A stretch of DNA of 64,000 nt from Candidatus Parachristensenella avicola (GTDB lineage Bacteria > Bacillota > Clostridia > Christensenellales > UMGS416): contig CAJFUN010000019.1 of NCBI GenBank assembly GCA_904420205.1, positions 30,687 through 94,686 on the forward strand, read 5' to 3'. The position numbers and the translations under genes were made by a program. How positions within the stretch are numbered: position 1 is the first letter of the stretch; every line of letters begins with the position of its first letter. The notes beneath the pieces were generated by a model. It was not told where the DNA came from. It saw nothing but the letters and a program-made list of their open reading frames with translations, and ran no database searches. This document shows positions 15,933 to 25,873 of the stretch, in pieces.

Positions 15933-17483
15933 TCAGGATTGCCGGCCTTCAAAGCCGGCGGGTTGCAGCCTCAGGCGGCAGGGCGTTTGATTCCCATAGG
16001 TCAGCTCCACTTCCACCGGATCATTTTCCAGAGAAAAGACCATGACCTGCCCCCCTTCAAGCCATACCGGTACGGCGGCAGCGCCCGAAGCCATGGGCAT
16101 GGGCTGGGTGGCGACCTCCCGCACCAGGCGGCGCAGCGCCTCGCCATGCCGGGCCGTATCGTCGGCGGCAAAGGGAGCGCGAATGAGATTCCCACCGTGC
16201 AGCGAGGTATATTCCCGATTATAGTCCCAAGCGGTTTCATCCAGCACCACGGCTTGATAACCGGGGAATTTGGCTGCCCACTCGTCGGTAATCCGGTAGG
16301 CGCCAAAAAAGAGCAGCACATCGGCCGGCTCATCGCCGTCCCCGCCGCGGACGGGCCGGCAGGGGATGCCCGACAAAAAGGGAAGAAGCGGCGGCTGAAG
16401 CCGCTCGCATAGGCCGCCGGCTGTGCCATTGGCCACATGGACGGGGTAGATGCGGGCAGCCCCCTCCATGGTGCCGGCCAGGTCGCGGAGCCCGTCCACC
16501 CCCCGGGCCAGCGCATCCCAATAGTCCGGGGACATGCGCCATGTGCCTGACATATAGAAAATGTGGTCCACGCCGGCGGCCAGCGCCAAGCGCGCCTTCC
16601 CCAGCAGATAATCAGGGCGCAGAGCCCGGGGCGGAAATACCGTGGTTTCGGAGAAGGTTTCATGTCCGCGCATGAGGGCTAGATGCTGCAGAATGCTGCA
16701 CCATATGCTGGCGCGGTGATACGGGGCGGCATAATCGTCGTCGCAGAAGTGGGCCTCGCCTACCCGGTATAGCATATCGGGGTGAGCGGCGGAGAGGGCG
16801 GGAAGATCGATGCCGTGGCGTTCGTCTCCGGCATGCATCACCATGACGCCGGAACGGGGACCTGGCGCCGCTAAGGCATCCGTCAACCGGCCCATCTTCC
16901 GGCAGAGTTCGGCGGACCAATCCCTGCATAGCGCAGGGTCTCGCCCTTCAGACAGGCCGCGCAGCAAGGTTTCACGGGTTTCATGGCGGCCGGTAGCGGC
17001 GTTAAACGCCGCGATGCACTGTTCGCAGAAGCATCCGCCCATCTGGGCGCCCCATTCGCCCATGCGCAGGTCGTCGTCATAGAAGACGGCGCTGACGCCT
17101 GCGGAGGCAAGTTCTTCCATCAGGCGACGGTTCTCTGCGATCATAACAGATTCAATATCAGCGCAATGATAGACCGGCTTGCCATCCATGCCGATGCGGT
17201 AGCGCCAGGCAGCAGGGATGGATAGATCCAGCGTGTCGTCTTCCGGGTTCAGTGAATTGCCCGGATGGCCTACGGGGATGGAAACGGCGCCTACGTCGAA
17301 TCCTTCCTGGCGGAGGGCATCGGCAGCTTGGCGCAGCTGGGATACGCCGGCCTGCAGGCGGCCGGAATAAGCGCCGGCCAGCCATAGCGTGTTAACGCCT
17401 GCGCGGCGCAGCATACGGCGATATTCGGCGTCGCCGCCGGGCTCTTGGATCCGGGCGGCGTCATAGAAGTAATTGATACGCAT
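15933..17483 (-). CDS. Putative glycoside hydrolase-like barrel protein
   Basis: 516 aa from the ATG at 17483, chosen because AAAGGAGG lies just upstream. The N-terminal 350 residues look like a TIM barrel: MRINYFYDAARIQEPGGD, then SAGVSAVFYDDDLRMGEWG with a possible catalytic Asp, a Cys pair in GCFCEQC, and ARLALAAGVDHIFYMSGTWR. The C-terminal part (ADVLLFFGAYRITDEWAAKF and following) resembles the flavodoxin-like trimerisation domain of GH42-type enzymes, ending in a small beta domain. This suggests a sugar-processing enzyme in the cytoplasm, without a signal peptide. The exact family was not recognised. Confidence 0.6.
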   Translation of the reverse strand: MRINYFYDAARIQEPGGDAEYRRMLRRAGVNTLWLAGAYSGRLQAGVSQLRQAADALRQEGFDVGAVSIPVGHPGNSLNPEDDTLDLSIPAAWRYRIGMDGKPVYHCADIESVMIAENRRLMEELASAGVSAVFYDDDLRMGEWGAQMGGCFCEQCIAAFNAATGRHETRETLLRGLSEGRDPALCRDWSAELCRKMGRLTDALAAPGPRSGVMVMHAGDERHGIDLPALSAAHPDMLYRVGEAHFCDDDYAAPYHRASIWCSILQHLALMRGHETFSETTVFPPRALRPDYLLGKARLALAAGVDHIFYMSGTWRMSPDYWDALARGVDGLRDLAGTMEGAARIYPVHVANGTAGGLCERLQPPLLPFLSGIPCRPVRGGDGDEPADVLLFFGAYRITDEWAAKFPGYQAVVLDETAWDYNREYTSLHGGNLIRAPFAADDTARHGEALRRLVREVATQPMPMASGAAAVPVWLEGGQVMVFSLENDPVEVELTYGNQTPCRLRLQPAGFEGRQS

Positions 17484-17642
17484 CGGGGCCTCCTTTGGAA
17501 TGATGGCTTTATTATGCGCCCGGCCGGGGGCTAAGACCATGGCATGATTTGACTAGATCCGGGATTTTGATCTGGCCGGTACGCAGAAGCGGACAAATAT
17601 GGTATCATCAGAAGAAGTGAGCCAAGGCAGGGAGGAAAAAGC

Positions 17643-20600
17643 ATGAAGCTAACCATATGGACGGGGCGGCCCGGAAGCGGGATGCGGGATAAGGTATACC
17701 GCCAGGCTGCGCAGGCCTTACTTCAGGGAAAGGACGCGCTGATCCTTGTGCCGGAGCAGTTTACCCTGGAAGGGGAGAGCTTGCTGATCCGGGCGCTGGA
17801 GCGTCCCGGATTCTTAGGGCAGCCGGTGATGAGCCCTACCCGCCTGGCTCGGGAGGTATTCGGCCGGGCCGGGCGCGCGATGCCGGAGGCGATGGATGAA
17901 CGGGGCCGGGCTATGGCGCTTCAGCGGGTAGCCGGGCAGCTGGCCTCAAGGCTGCCGCTGCTGGGACGCAGCGCCCGCAACGCCCGCTTTGCTGGGGAGC
18001 TCTCGCAGCTCATGGGCGATATGAAGCGGTTTGATATTACGGCTGAGGCCCTGCGGCAGGCGGGCAGCCATGGCAGCAAACTGCTTGCCCGCAAAAGCTG
18101 GGAGGTGGCCGAACTCTATGGTGCCTTCAATGATTTTTTGGCGCAGCAGGGGCTGTGGGACGGAGAAGACCGGTTCAACGGGCTGATTGAGGCGCTTCCT
18201 CAAGCCGAGTGGCTGGCAGGGACGAAGGTTTGGATCGACGGGTTTGATCAGTATCCGCCCCAGTGGCTTCGGTTGATTGAGGCGCTATGCCGCCGGACTC
18301 TGGAGGTGACGGTAACGGTTACCACCGCAGAAACGGGCGCTGCAGACGCAGAGGTCTTTTTGACCGGGGAGATGGATCTGGAGCGCCTGACCGAGCGAGC
18401 GGTGCAGGCCGGCATCCCGGTGAGCCGGACGCATTTTAAGGGAGCGGCACGGACAAGCCTGGAACAGCTCCCGCAGCAGCTTTTTGCCTACCCTGGCGAG
18501 ACGGTGGCGGATGACGGCCGGGTGCGGGTGATGGAAGCGGCCGACGAGGAGCGAGAGGTTGAGGCGGCTTCCGCATTGGCCGATACTTTGGTGCGGGAAG
18601 GCGCTCGGTTTAAGGATATTGTCGTGGCCTGCGCCGACCTGCCGGGGCTGGGGCCTCGGGTGCGCCGGATTTTCCAGCGCTGCGGCCTGCCGGTGTTTCT
18701 GGATAACCGCATGGCCCTTTTGGAGCATCCATTGGTGGGGCTGGTGCTGTGCTGCCTGGAGGTTGCGGCCAAGCGCTGGCGGCGGGAAGATGTGCTGCGG
18801 GTGATAAAAAATCCGCTGCTAGCGGTGAACCAAAGCCAGCAGGAGGCTTTTGAAATCTATGCGGTGGCTTTTGACCTGAAGGGGCCAAGACGCTTTGGCC
18901 AGCCCTTTACCCGCCCCTGTGGGGAAGTGGATCTGGAGGAGGCGGAGCAGGCGCGGCAGAGATTGGCCGGCCCGCTTCAACACCTTCGGCGCAGCGGTAC
19001 CACCGAACAGTGGGTTCGCGCGCTGGAGCAGATGATGGAGAGCTGGGAGATGGAACGGGCGCTTGAGGAATACGCTGCGCTCTGCGAGCAGCATGGCGAC
19101 GGGGAGGCGGCCGCCCAATCCCGCCAGGCGATGGAAGAAATGCGAACGCTGCTGCGGCAGCTGGTTTTCCTGCTGCCGGGCGAGCAGCTGGCCGCCGTCG
19201 AGCTGGAAAGGCTGCTGGAAGCGGGATTCGGCGCCAGCCAGGTAGGTATCCTGCCCACCCGCGGGGATGCGGTGCTGGTGGGCGACGTGGGACGCACCAA
19301 AGTGTCTGAGGCGCGGCACCTGATCCTGATGGGGGCTCAAGAGGGACGGCTACCCATGCCCCATGGAGAAGGCGCGCTATTCCACGATCGGGATCTTGCG
19401 GCGCTGAACGATGCGGGATTGCCCTTGGGGCGCGACGGGCGGGTGCGCGGCGCACAATCCAAGCTGGCGGTGGTGGATGCCATCGCGCGCGCAAGCGAGA
19501 GCCTGCATGTGCTCTATGCCCGTACCGACGAGGGAGGATCGGCCTTGAACCCTTCGCCGGTGGTGTTGCGGATCTGCCGGCTGATGGGGCTGGAGGCGGA
19601 ACAGGCGTCCCCCTGGGCGGCCCGCAGCCTGAACGCGCTCAAACCCGTGGTAGCCCGGGCCTTGGGCCAGCTGGCCATGGGCCGCCAAGCGCCCGGCCCA
19701 TGGCGGCCGGCGCTGGCCTCTATCCGGGCCTCGGAGCAAGGCGGCCCATGGGTGGAGCGCCTGCTAGGTGGGCGGCGGGAGGAACCGGTTGGCGAGATCC
19801 GTGTGCGCAGTCTCTCCGTCTCCCGGCTGGAGGAGTATGCCCGCTGCCCTATGGCCTGGTTTATCCGCTATGGGCTGAACCCGGCCCAGTGGCCCCGGTT
19901 CACCGCCGATGCCCAGACCATCGGCTCCTTTACCCATGAGGCCATGGCAATGTTGGGGCAGCAGCCGGGCGCCCTTTCCAGCGAAGAGGCGGCAGAGGAG
20001 GCCATGGATCAGATCACCCGGAATCTTAAGGAAAAGTGGTTTGCATCCACGCTGGAGGATACGGCCCTGGGCGACTACCTCTTTGACGTGATGAGTCAAG
20101 CCTGCCGCCGGACGGCTCGTGCCACAGCCCGGCAGATTGCGGGCGGCAGCTTTAGGCCGGCCGCCTTGGAGCTGGAACTTCCCCGGGAGGCTTCAATCCC
20201 CTTAAAGGGCGGCGGAGAGCTGCGTTTAACCGGTATCATTGACCGGGTGGACGAAGCGGGACAAGGTTGGCTGCGGGTGATCGACTATAAGACCGGCAAA
20301 AAAGCCCTGAAGCCAGAAGGGGTGCTGGACGGTACCCAGCTTCAGCTGTGGATTTATCTTCACGCCCTGCTGCAGCAGGATAAAAACCGCCGTCCGGCGG
20401 GGCTGTACTATTCTCCGGCACGAGATGAGCTGGCCCAGGGGGACCCGATGCTGGACGACCGCCCCCAAGGAATTACGGTGAATGATCCTCAGGTGGCGGA
20501 GGCCTCCGACCCCATGGCAGGCCCGGGGGAGGAGTCGCGGATCATCGGCTTTAGGCGCAACAAGGACGGCGCCATTGCGGGGGGATGGTCGGAGCGCGAC

Positions 20601-20831
20601 GTGCGGAATTTATGCCGTCTGGCTGCGGAGACGGCAGCCAGACTGGGCGAGGCAATGTGCCGCGGCGAGATAGGAGCGAGGCCAGCGGCACAGGCCTGTG
20701 AATATTGTCAATATAGCGCTTTCTGCCAGCGGCAGATCGATCCGCCCGCTCCGGCGGCCCGCCCGGATAAGGGAGCGGTACGCGCCGCCCTGGACGGAGG
20801 AAAGGAGGAAGAACATGCCGAGGTGGACTGA
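17643..20831 (+). CDS. addB: ATP-dependent helicase/nuclease subunit B (AddB/RexB)
   Basis: 1062 aa. AddB pairs with AddA to process double-strand DNA breaks for RecA loading. The N terminus (TGRPGSG) is the degenerate Walker A of AddB. The C-terminal nuclease domain shows the motif VIDYKTGKK near 880-889 and a GxxDRVDE motif before it. The four iron-sulfur cysteines expected in AddB are present: C735 (ARCPMAWF), then C1019, C1022 and C1028 (CEYCQYSAFC) with the classical CX2CX5C spacing. It overlaps addA by 17 bases. The start ATG follows GGGAGG. Confidence 0.96.
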   Translation: MKLTIWTGRPGSGMRDKVYRQAAQALLQGKDALILVPEQFTLEGESLLIRALERPGFLGQPVMSPTRLAREVFGRAGRAMPEAMDERGRAMALQRVAGQLASRLPLLGRSARNARFAGELSQLMGDMKRFDITAEALRQAGSHGSKLLARKSWEVAELYGAFNDFLAQQGLWDGEDRFNGLIEALPQAEWLAGTKVWIDGFDQYPPQWLRLIEALCRRTLEVTVTVTTAETGAADAEVFLTGEMDLERLTERAVQAGIPVSRTHFKGAARTSLEQLPQQLFAYPGETVADDGRVRVMEAADEEREVEAASALADTLVREGARFKDIVVACADLPGLGPRVRRIFQRCGLPVFLDNRMALLEHPLVGLVLCCLEVAAKRWRREDVLRVIKNPLLAVNQSQQEAFEIYAVAFDLKGPRRFGQPFTRPCGEVDLEEAEQARQRLAGPLQHLRRSGTTEQWVRALEQMMESWEMERALEEYAALCEQHGDGEAAAQSRQAMEEMRTLLRQLVFLLPGEQLAAVELERLLEAGFGASQVGILPTRGDAVLVGDVGRTKVSEARHLILMGAQEGRLPMPHGEGALFHDRDLAALNDAGLPLGRDGRVRGAQSKLAVVDAIARASESLHVLYARTDEGGSALNPSPVVLRICRLMGLEAEQASPWAARSLNALKPVVARALGQLAMGRQAPGPWRPALASIRASEQGGPWVERLLGGRREEPVGEIRVRSLSVSRLEEYARCPMAWFIRYGLNPAQWPRFTADAQTIGSFTHEAMAMLGQQPGALSSEEAAEEAMDQITRNLKEKWFASTLEDTALGDYLFDVMSQACRRTARATARQIAGGSFRPAALELELPREASIPLKGGGELRLTGIIDRVDEAGQGWLRVIDYKTGKKALKPEGVLDGTQLQLWIYLHALLQQDKNRRPAGLYYSPARDELAQGDPMLDDRPQGITVNDPQVAEASDPMAGPGEESRIIGFRRNKDGAIAGGWSERDVRNLCRLAAETAARLGEAMCRGEIGARPAAQACEYCQYSAFCQRQIDPPAPAARPDKGAVRAALDGGKEEEHAEVD

Positions 20832-23800
20832 GCAGCAGCAAGCGGTCATCGATACCCGCGGCATGTCGCAGATGGTATCAGCCGCTGCGGGCAGCGGCAA
20901 GACGGCGGTAATGACGGAGCATGTGATCCGCCTGGTGGAGGAAGGGGTGGACATTGCCTCTATGGCGATCGTCACCTTTACCCAGGCGGCGGCCGGAGAG
21001 ATGCGTCAGCGCATCAGCGACCGGCTGGAAGCGGCCATGGAGCGCAAGCCACGGCTGCGAGGGCAGCTGGAGAGGCTGGACGACGCATGGATCAGCACCT
21101 TTCATGCGCTCTGCACCCGGATTATTACCCGGTATGGTGCGGTGGCGCAATTACCGCCCGGACTAACGGCGGCCAGCGAGGAAGAGCAAACCTTGCTGTG
21201 GCAGGATGCCATAGACGACGCGATGGAAGCGGCGTTTGCCCTTAAGGATCCTGGCCTTATGCTACTGGCCCGGGGCTGGGGCGGGCGGGATGGCCGCGGG
21301 GTGGCAGCTCCGGTGCGCCAGCTATATGAATACGTTATGGCCCGCCCTCAGGGACTTTCGCTCCTGCCGCAGATGGCGGAAGCCTATGCCAGGCAGGCGG
21401 AACATCCGGAAGACAGCCTTTGGCAGCAGGCGGTGAATGAAGAACGCGCCAGGCTCCTTTCGGCCTGCCAGAGCCTGCTAACCCAAGCGCTGGCCCTATG
21501 CCACGAGCCCGGTGGGCCGGCCGGCTATGAGAAGAGCCTGCAGGACGATCTGGCTGCCCTGAATGAAGGACGGCGATTCCAGACCCTGCGGGGCAAGCGC
21601 AAGAGCGACAACCCCGAGCTGACCCGTCAAGCCAAGGCCCTGCGCGACAGGGCTAAAGCTCTTTATGAAAAGCGGTTGCTGCCGTTGGACGATCTAAATG
21701 CTGCGGACATGGACGTCATGATCCCGGCCGTGCAGGCACTTGCAGAGCTGACCCAGGACACAGCCCGGCGCTATGCCCTCTTGAAGGAGGAACGGGGCGT
21801 CATGGATTTTTCCGATATGGAGCATTTTGCCCTGCGGGCGCTGGAGCAGGAAAATGTGGCTGACGAGCTGCGCGACAGCTTTTCCATGGTGTTAGTCGAT
21901 GAATATCAGGATACCAACCGCGTGCAGGAGGCGATCCTAAACCGGATCAGCCGACCAGACAACCTTTTCACCGTTGGGGATGTGAAACAGGCGATTTATG
22001 GCTTCCGCCAGGCGGAACCGGGATTATTCCTAGCCCGGTGCGCTTTGCCGGAGGATGCTTCCCGGCGGATGACGCGGCTGTCCCATAATTTTCGTTCCGC
22101 GCCCGGCGTGGTGGATTTTGTCAATACGGTGTTTGGCTGCCTGATGACCCGGGAGCGCGGTGGTGTGGACTATACCGAAGCGGAGAGGCTGCATTGCCGG
22201 GCGCCCAGGCCTGACGAAGAGGAGCCTGGCCCGCAGGTGGAGTTCTTGCTGGTGGGGCCCGCCGAGGAGGAGGATGAGGAGGAGCCTCTGGCCGAAATGA
22301 GCCGCATTGAGCAGCAGGCGATGGCCGCTGCGGAGGTAATTCAAAAGCGGATGGGGCGGCCTATCTACGACGGCAAATTAGGCGGTTTCCGCACCTGCCG
22401 GTGGAGCGACTTTGCGATTTTAATGCGCTCGCGCCAGGGAAAAACTGCGCCGGTGGCCCAGGTGCTCGAGCAGCAGGGCATTGCGGCTTATGCGCTGGGC
22501 GGAGGCGGTTGGAGCCAGCAGCTTGAGGTGGAGCAGACCATCGATCTATTGCGGCTGCTGGACAACCGTCATCGCGACTTGGAGCTGATGTGCGTAATGC
22601 GTTCGGCTTTCGGCGGGTTTTCCCTGCGGGAGCTGTGGGCTATCCGCAGGGCCCATCCGTTGGGCAGTTATGAGGCGGCGACGGAAGACATGGCCTGCCA
22701 AGAAGGCGAGCTGCCAAGGAAAACCCGAGAATTCCTGTCTAAGCTGGAGGCATGGCGGGAGGATGCGAGGGTGCTGGCCACGCCGGAGCTGATTTGGAAG
22801 GTGCTGGATGAAAGCGGATATTACGATCTGTTAGGGGCGCTGCCGGGCGGAGATGTGCGCCAGGGCAACTTACGGCTTCTGATGGAGAAGGCCAGAGCCT
22901 TGGCCGGCACGCGCAACCAGGGGCTTTATGGTCTGCTGCGCCATCTGGAGCGCTTGGCTCAGGGCCAAGGCGATACCAGCCTAGCTATTACGCTGCCGGA
23001 GAATGCCGACGTAGTGCGGGTCACCACGATCCATGGATCCAAGGGGTTGGAATATCCGGTGGTGATCCTCATGGATTTGGATAAGGCCATGAACAACCAA
23101 GGCCGCAATGCCGACCGCATCCAGATGGATGAGACGATGGGCTTCGGCTTGAAGGCGCTGCTGGTGGGCCAGCGGCGCTGGCATGACACGCTTTCCCGGG
23201 AGGCCATGGCCATGGCCTCCCGGCGCCGAGAGATTTCAGAGGAAGTACGGGTGCTCTACGTGGCGCTTACCCGCGCGCGGGAATCGCTGGTGTTGATTGG
23301 TTCAGCCAAGGGACTGGACCGCAAGCTGAAGGGATGGGCCCTGCCTTTAGAGGCTGCCTTGGAGGCTGGAGAAGGGTGCTATCTAAACTGGCTAGGCCCC
23401 ATCCTTCTGCGCTGTTCGGGAGCGGAGACGCTGCGGGAGCGTGCGGGACTAAGCCCGGAGCCGGAGTTTGCCTGCCCGGTGCGGGTGACGATGGAACAAG
23501 CCCCCCGGCCCCGTCGCCTGGCGATGCCGCCCCTGGGAAGCTTGGGCGAGCCCGACCCCCAAAGGATGGCAGACTTTGCCTGGCATTACCCATACCGTAC
23601 CGGCCTGCCGGCCAAAATTGCCGCTACAGACCGGGTAAAGCCGGCGGACAGGGTGATGACCCGCCCCGGGCCCGCCGGACGCTTTACCGCTGCCCAGCGG
23701 GGAACCTTTACCCACCAGGTGCTGGAGCGGCTAGAGCGCGATCCTGTGGAAACCGCGCGTCGCCTGGCAGAGCAGGGGCTAATCCCGAAGGAAGCTTTGG

Positions 23801-24192
23801 CGGAAATCCACTATGACTGGCTGGAAGCCTGGCTGCAGCATCCCCTGTGGGCCCGGGCCCAGTCTTCGAGCTATCTGGCGCGGGAGCTTCCCTTTAACCT
23901 TCAGCTAAGAGCGATGGAAGCCTTGGATGAGCCGGATGGGGATCCGGTCATGGTGCAGGGCGTCATTGATTTGGCCTTTTTGGAGGGGGATCAATGGGTG
24001 CTGGTGGATTACAAGACCGGTGATGTGCTGCCGGGCATGGAGCAGGCCTATCTTTCCCACTATGCGCCGCAGATCAAGCTTTACCGGTTGGCGCTGGAGC
24101 GGCTGACGGACAGGCCGGTGCGGGAGGCTGGATTGTATATTTTACCACGAGCGATCTATTTACCTTTAGGAGGAGAAGATGCAGGCGTGTGA
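20815..24192 (+). CDS. addA: ATP-dependent helicase/nuclease subunit A (AddA)
   Basis: 1125 aa from the ATG at 20815, six bases after AAAGGAGG and inside the end of addB; a longer frame from 20698 would be out of keeping with the family. It is a UvrD-like helicase with fused RecB nuclease: Walker A SAAAGSGKT at 22-30, motif II LVDEYQDTN near residue 360, motif V TIHGSKGLEYPVV near 740, motif VI RVLYVALTRARE near 810, and the nuclease motif VLVDYKTGD near 1062-1070. All catalytic motifs look intact. Its last 14 bases overlap the next gene. Confidence 0.96.
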   Translation: MPRWTEQQQAVIDTRGMSQMVSAAAGSGKTAVMTEHVIRLVEEGVDIASMAIVTFTQAAAGEMRQRISDRLEAAMERKPRLRGQLERLDDAWISTFHALCTRIITRYGAVAQLPPGLTAASEEEQTLLWQDAIDDAMEAAFALKDPGLMLLARGWGGRDGRGVAAPVRQLYEYVMARPQGLSLLPQMAEAYARQAEHPEDSLWQQAVNEERARLLSACQSLLTQALALCHEPGGPAGYEKSLQDDLAALNEGRRFQTLRGKRKSDNPELTRQAKALRDRAKALYEKRLLPLDDLNAADMDVMIPAVQALAELTQDTARRYALLKEERGVMDFSDMEHFALRALEQENVADELRDSFSMVLVDEYQDTNRVQEAILNRISRPDNLFTVGDVKQAIYGFRQAEPGLFLARCALPEDASRRMTRLSHNFRSAPGVVDFVNTVFGCLMTRERGGVDYTEAERLHCRAPRPDEEEPGPQVEFLLVGPAEEEDEEEPLAEMSRIEQQAMAAAEVIQKRMGRPIYDGKLGGFRTCRWSDFAILMRSRQGKTAPVAQVLEQQGIAAYALGGGGWSQQLEVEQTIDLLRLLDNRHRDLELMCVMRSAFGGFSLRELWAIRRAHPLGSYEAATEDMACQEGELPRKTREFLSKLEAWREDARVLATPELIWKVLDESGYYDLLGALPGGDVRQGNLRLLMEKARALAGTRNQGLYGLLRHLERLAQGQGDTSLAITLPENADVVRVTTIHGSKGLEYPVVILMDLDKAMNNQGRNADRIQMDETMGFGLKALLVGQRRWHDTLSREAMAMASRRREISEEVRVLYVALTRARESLVLIGSAKGLDRKLKGWALPLEAALEAGEGCYLNWLGPILLRCSGAETLRERAGLSPEPEFACPVRVTMEQAPRPRRLAMPPLGSLGEPDPQRMADFAWHYPYRTGLPAKIAATDRVKPADRVMTRPGPAGRFTAAQRGTFTHQVLERLERDPVETARRLAEQGLIPKEALAEIHYDWLEAWLQHPLWARAQSSSYLARELPFNLQLRAMEALDEPDGDPVMVQGVIDLAFLEGDQWVLVDYKTGDVLPGMEQAYLSHYAPQIKLYRLALERLTDRPVREAGLYILPRAIYLPLGGEDAGV

Positions 24193-24853
24193 TCAAATTC
24201 TTTATTTTCTGGGGTGGCCTTGGGGCCAGCGCCTGGGCGTGCGTACAGACGACGAGCTTTCAGAGGACTATCCGGCGCTGCTCATACGAGGAAAAGGGGT
24301 TTGCGTGGTTTCTTTGGCCCCAGAGCTGGAGGAAGCAGCCGAACCGGTAGCGGCATGGCTTGCTCCGGAAACCTGCGGAGAGGAGCTGGCGGCCTTTTTG
24401 TTCGAGGAGGATGCGCCATTGGCTTTGGAGACGGCCTGGTTCCTGATTCCAGGTACAGAAGGCGTCCGGCCGGTTCCGGCCAGGGGAGAGATCCGTTTTG
24501 ATCCGCCGGCCGCGGATATCCGCGCCTTTGCCGCGTCGATGCCCGAAGCGGATTGGCTGCGGGGCGGCCTTGCGCCCTATGCTCGGGCTTGCGGAGTTTA
24601 TGACGGCGGCAGGTTAATGGCGCTGGCCGGCGGGCGGTTGCTCAGCGGCGTGCTGGATCTGAGCTTTGTTACGCATCCCGCCTGCCGAGGGCAAGGCTTT
24701 GGTTCAGCCGCCATCTCGGCGATGGTCGCGGCCTATCCACGGGCGTTGCCTCTTTGGCGATCTGAAGCGAGCAACGAAGCCTCCCTTTCGGCCGCCCATC
24801 GGATGGGATTTACTGAGTACTTGATTCAGGAGGGGATCATAATTCAAAGTTAA
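24179..24853 (+). CDS. GNAT family acetyltransferase
   Basis: 224 aa. The C-terminal half carries the GNAT acetyl-CoA loop (LSFVTHPACRGQGFGSAAIS), with RGQGFG as the pyrophosphate-binding motif, and a final strand (ASLSAAHRMGFTEY) typical of the fold. The first half is a separate domain of unknown role. It begins inside the end of addA with RBS AGGAGGAG, so it is translated from the same mRNA, though no link to DNA repair is known. Confidence 0.82.
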   Translation: MQACDQILYFLGWPWGQRLGVRTDDELSEDYPALLIRGKGVCVVSLAPELEEAAEPVAAWLAPETCGEELAAFLFEEDAPLALETAWFLIPGTEGVRPVPARGEIRFDPPAADIRAFAASMPEADWLRGGLAPYARACGVYDGGRLMALAGGRLLSGVLDLSFVTHPACRGQGFGSAAISAMVAAYPRALPLWRSEASNEASLSAAHRMGFTEYLIQEGIIIQS

Positions 24854-24885
24854 CATTAAAGAATTGAAATATAAAATAAAAAAAT

Positions 24886-24921
24886 AAAAAAGAGACATTG
24901 ACAAATGCAATGTCTCTTTTT
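24886..24921 (+). terminator. Terminator of the addBA-GNAT operon, overlapping the next promoter
   Basis: A hairpin with left arm ending at 24900 and right arm starting at 24908 (about 14 bp, A-run before and T-run after, seven-base loop). The -35 and -10 boxes of the following promoter lie within and right after this hairpin. Confidence 0.82.
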
Positions 24922-24926
24922 ATAAT
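24898..24926 (+). promoter_or_regulatory. Perfect consensus promoter of the Gly-x-Val-x repeat operon
   Basis: TTGACA at 24898-24903 and TATAAT at 24921-24926 with exactly 17 bases between: 12 of 12 matches. The -35 begins in the last bases of the terminator's left arm and the spacer is its loop plus right arm. The RBS GAGGAGG (24945-24951) and ATG at 24960 follow, so the leader is only about 27 bases. Confidence 0.88.
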
Positions 24927-24959
24927 GGGGGCAAATGGCAATAAGAGGAGGATGTAGCC

Positions 24960-25844
24960 ATGACATTGGAAGCGATACTAAGAGCGGTGCAGGAAAATCG
25001 CATGTCGCCGGAGGAGGCCGGCGCGCTGATCAGCCAGCTGCAGGGGAAGGATGGCGAAAAGGGCACGGAACGGAAGACGGCGGCGGAGGGCGAACGGCAA
25101 GCCTATGTGGGCAATATCGCAGGCAACCTATCGCATGGCGTGCAAGGAATCCTGCGGGGACATGTAGGCGGCGACGTAGAAGGCGATATTGCCGGCAGCA
25201 TGACCGGCAACGTGGGCGGCGACGTGAAAGGCGGTATTCAGGGGAGTCTGCAAGGCAGCGTGGGCGGCGACGTGAAGGGGCCGATCCAAGGCACGGTGAA
25301 AGGCAACGTGGGCGGCGGTGTGCAGGGCAGCCTGAGCGGCAGCATGACCGGCAGCATCGGGGGCGACCTGGCTGGCGCGCTTAGCGGCCGGCTGACCGGC
25401 AATGTGGGCGGCGATATCCATGGAGGCGTTTATCCTAACGCGGAAGAAGCGCCTGCGCTTAAGGGAAGCGTAGGCGGCGATGTCCGCGGCCCGGTGGAAG
25501 GGATGATTGACGGAAACGTGGGAGGATGCCTCTGCCAAGGAATAACCGGAAAGGTTACCGGGGCGGTAGGGGCGGTTATCGGCGAGCTTAAAGGCGAAAC
25601 CGGCGAGGTCTGCGCGCGCATCAAAGGAAACGTAAGCGGCACAGTGCATGGCCCGGTAGGTAAGCGCATCAGCCTGGCGCAGCGCCGCGCCGATCCGACC
25701 GTCATTGAAGGCGATGTGACCGGGCGGATTGAAGGCGACGTATACGGCAATATCCAAGGTGCGGTCAGCGGCGTCATTGCCGGCCGTGTGCATGGAAAAA
25801 TCAGCGGACCGGTTACCGGCTCCGTTCGAGGCTATGACAAATAG
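24960..25844 (+). CDS. Gly-x-Val/Ile-x repeat protein A
   Basis: 294 aa. Residues 1-30 form a short helical hairpin (LRAVQENRMSPEEAGALI) like the N terminus of LiaX/YvlB-type envelope proteins. From about residue 51 to the end the chain is a near-continuous four-residue repeat, Gly-any-Val/Ile-any (GDVEGDIAGSMTGNVGGDVK is a sample), broken by short inserts near 160-170 and 205-250. Gly and the aliphatic residue would face the same side of a beta-strand, which suggests a beta-solenoid or stacked sheet. There is no signal peptide and no membrane segment. I know of no described function. First gene of a three-gene operon. Confidence 0.75.
   Translation: MTLEAILRAVQENRMSPEEAGALISQLQGKDGEKGTERKTAAEGERQAYVGNIAGNLSHGVQGILRGHVGGDVEGDIAGSMTGNVGGDVKGGIQGSLQGSVGGDVKGPIQGTVKGNVGGGVQGSLSGSMTGSIGGDLAGALSGRLTGNVGGDIHGGVYPNAEEAPALKGSVGGDVRGPVEGMIDGNVGGCLCQGITGKVTGAVGAVIGELKGETGEVCARIKGNVSGTVHGPVGKRISLAQRRADPTVIEGDVTGRIEGDVYGNIQGAVSGVIAGRVHGKISGPVTGSVRGYDK
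25110..25832 (+). repeat. Region coding a four-residue Gly-x-Val/Ile-x repeat (protein A)
   Basis: A degenerate 12-base periodicity: a GGC/GGG-type glycine codon every four codons, with GTG/ATC/ATT-type codons two codons later. Units such as GGCGACGTGAAAG recur many times (for example near 25214, 25267 and 25397) but diverge, so this is an old protein-level repeat rather than a fresh DNA expansion. Confidence 0.8.
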
Positions 25845-25873
25845 AAGGCGATTTCAGAAAAGGAGGAACGAAA

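Noticed and set aside
25128..25793. Long open frame on the minus strand opposite repeat protein A (and a similar one at 26834-27889)
   Set aside because: They arise because the 12-base periodicity of the plus-strand repeat avoids stops in other frames; they have no RBS, and the plus-strand genes have clear promoters and sites.
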